Source of the DNA: Shewanella sp.
GTDB taxonomy: Bacteria; Pseudomonadota; Gammaproteobacteria; Enterobacterales; Shewanellaceae
DNA length: 6,087 nucleotides
Assembly (NCBI GenBank): GCA_004195335.1
Contig: SDWK01000397.1
Span: 1 to 6,087, forward strand
Direction of reading: 5' to 3'
The position numbers were made by a program, and so were the translations under genes. Below the pieces are notes generated by a model. It saw only the letters and a program-made list of their open reading frames with translations, was not told where the DNA came from and did not search any database. Below, piece by piece: positions 5,543 to 6,087 of this stretch. Position 1 is the first letter of the stretch, and each line of letters begins with the position of its first letter.

Positions 5543-6087
5543 ATGAAACCCTGTAAACATTTTATTTTTGCTTTTCTTACCCTGGCAATGAGCCACTCAG
5601 TTCTAGCTAAAGTCGAGCCCCTGGACCGTGTTTCAGTTCAGATAAACGAAGGTATCGTACTGGAAAGTGAGATAGCCGGTATGCTACAAACAGTAAAGGC
5701 CAATGCCAGCTCGAAAGAACAAGCATTGCCATCAGATCAAGCACTTAGAACTCAAGTTATTGAACGTTTGATCATGACTCGATTACAAATGCAAATGGCT
5801 GATAGAATTGGTTTGCATATCGGAGACCTCCAGCTGGACCAAACCATCAGTAATATTGCCAAAGAGCAAAACCTTACTGTCGAGCAGATGAGAACGAAGA
5901 TTGGCGAAGAGGGAATGAGTTGGAGCCAATATCGTGAGCAGTTACGTGAAGAGATGACCTTAGGCGAGATTCAACGTATTCAAGTTCAACGCCGTATTCA
6001 AGTCTCTCCTCAAGAGATAAATAACTTAGTTAAACTCATCGAGGAGCAAGGGCTACAGCAAGTTGAATTCCAAATTGGTCACATACT
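5543..6087 (+). CDS. surA: SurA, periplasmic chaperone and peptidyl-prolyl isomerase, 3' end cut off by window edge
   Basis: SurA escorts unfolded outer-membrane proteins, LptD among them, across the periplasm to the BAM complex. The window holds the first 181 codons, covering the signal peptide and nearly all of the N-terminal chaperone domain. The signal peptide is MKPCKHFIFAFLTLAMSHSVLA, with cleavage likely after residue 22. Next come DRVSVQINEGIVLESEIAG (28-46) and the helical chaperone core, with VIERLIMTRLQMQMADRIG (72-90). The connector EGMSWSQYREQLREEM (123-138) and RRIQVSPQEI (150-159) closely follow E. coli SurA. The sequence stops at QIGHI, exactly where the first parvulin domain begins, so both isomerase domains lie beyond the edge. 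AAGGA (5529-5533) is nine bases from this ATG. An in-frame TTG at 5540 is six bases from it and could also serve, adding one residue. The position 121 bases after lptD fits the conserved operon. Confidence 0.96.
   Translation, partial: MKPCKHFIFAFLTLAMSHSVLAKVEPLDRVSVQINEGIVLESEIAGMLQTVKANASSKEQALPSDQALRTQVIERLIMTRLQMQMADRIGLHIGDLQLDQTISNIAKEQNLTVEQMRTKIGEEGMSWSQYREQLREEMTLGEIQRIQVQRRIQVSPQEINNLVKLIEEQGLQQVEFQIGHI

Noticed and set aside
1..6087. tRNA or rRNA genes, insertion sequences, attachment sites, CRISPR arrays, frameshifts
   Set aside because: None seen. The genes are intact except where cut by the window edges, and there are no spaced repeats or transposase-like frames.

Overview
The window looks like chromosomal DNA of a moderately AT-rich gammaproteobacterium, most likely Shewanella or a close relative. 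The basis is the combination of LptD, SurA, DjlA, AmgK and MurU proteins, their order, and the sequence flavour of the LptD signal peptide. The genus is inferred by recall; no database was searched. I see no mobile element, RNA gene or CRISPR array.

Layout. Left block, minus strand, read right to left: amgK (2942-1938), murU (1941-1252) and djlA (1179-400), then the 5' part of a small secreted, probably outer-membrane, protein (291 to beyond the left edge). amgK and murU overlap by four bases (ATGA), and djlA follows after 72 bases, so these three are probably one transcription unit. Right block, plus strand: lptD (3097-5421), then the first 181 codons of surA (5543 to beyond the right edge). 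The blocks diverge from a 154-base intergenic region (2943-3096). It holds a perfect 9-1-9 palindrome containing a consensus TATAAT on the minus strand, a second 8-bp inverted repeat, and a short stem followed by five Ts.

How the genes fit together. Every recognisable gene serves the cell envelope. AmgK and MurU form the recycling bypass that converts MurNAc to UDP-MurNAc without de novo synthesis. DjlA is an inner-membrane J-domain co-chaperone for DnaK. LptD is the outer-membrane LPS translocon, and SurA is the periplasmic chaperone that helps fold barrels such as LptD. The lptD-surA pair is a classical conserved operon.

The genes themselves are orthodox, with family-typical lengths and intact catalytic or structural residues. 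I do not see a previously undescribed protein system. The points worth a second look are in the non-coding DNA: the divergent promoter region, an 11-bp imperfect palindrome upstream of the unidentified left-edge gene, and an imperfect hairpin in the lptD-surA gap.
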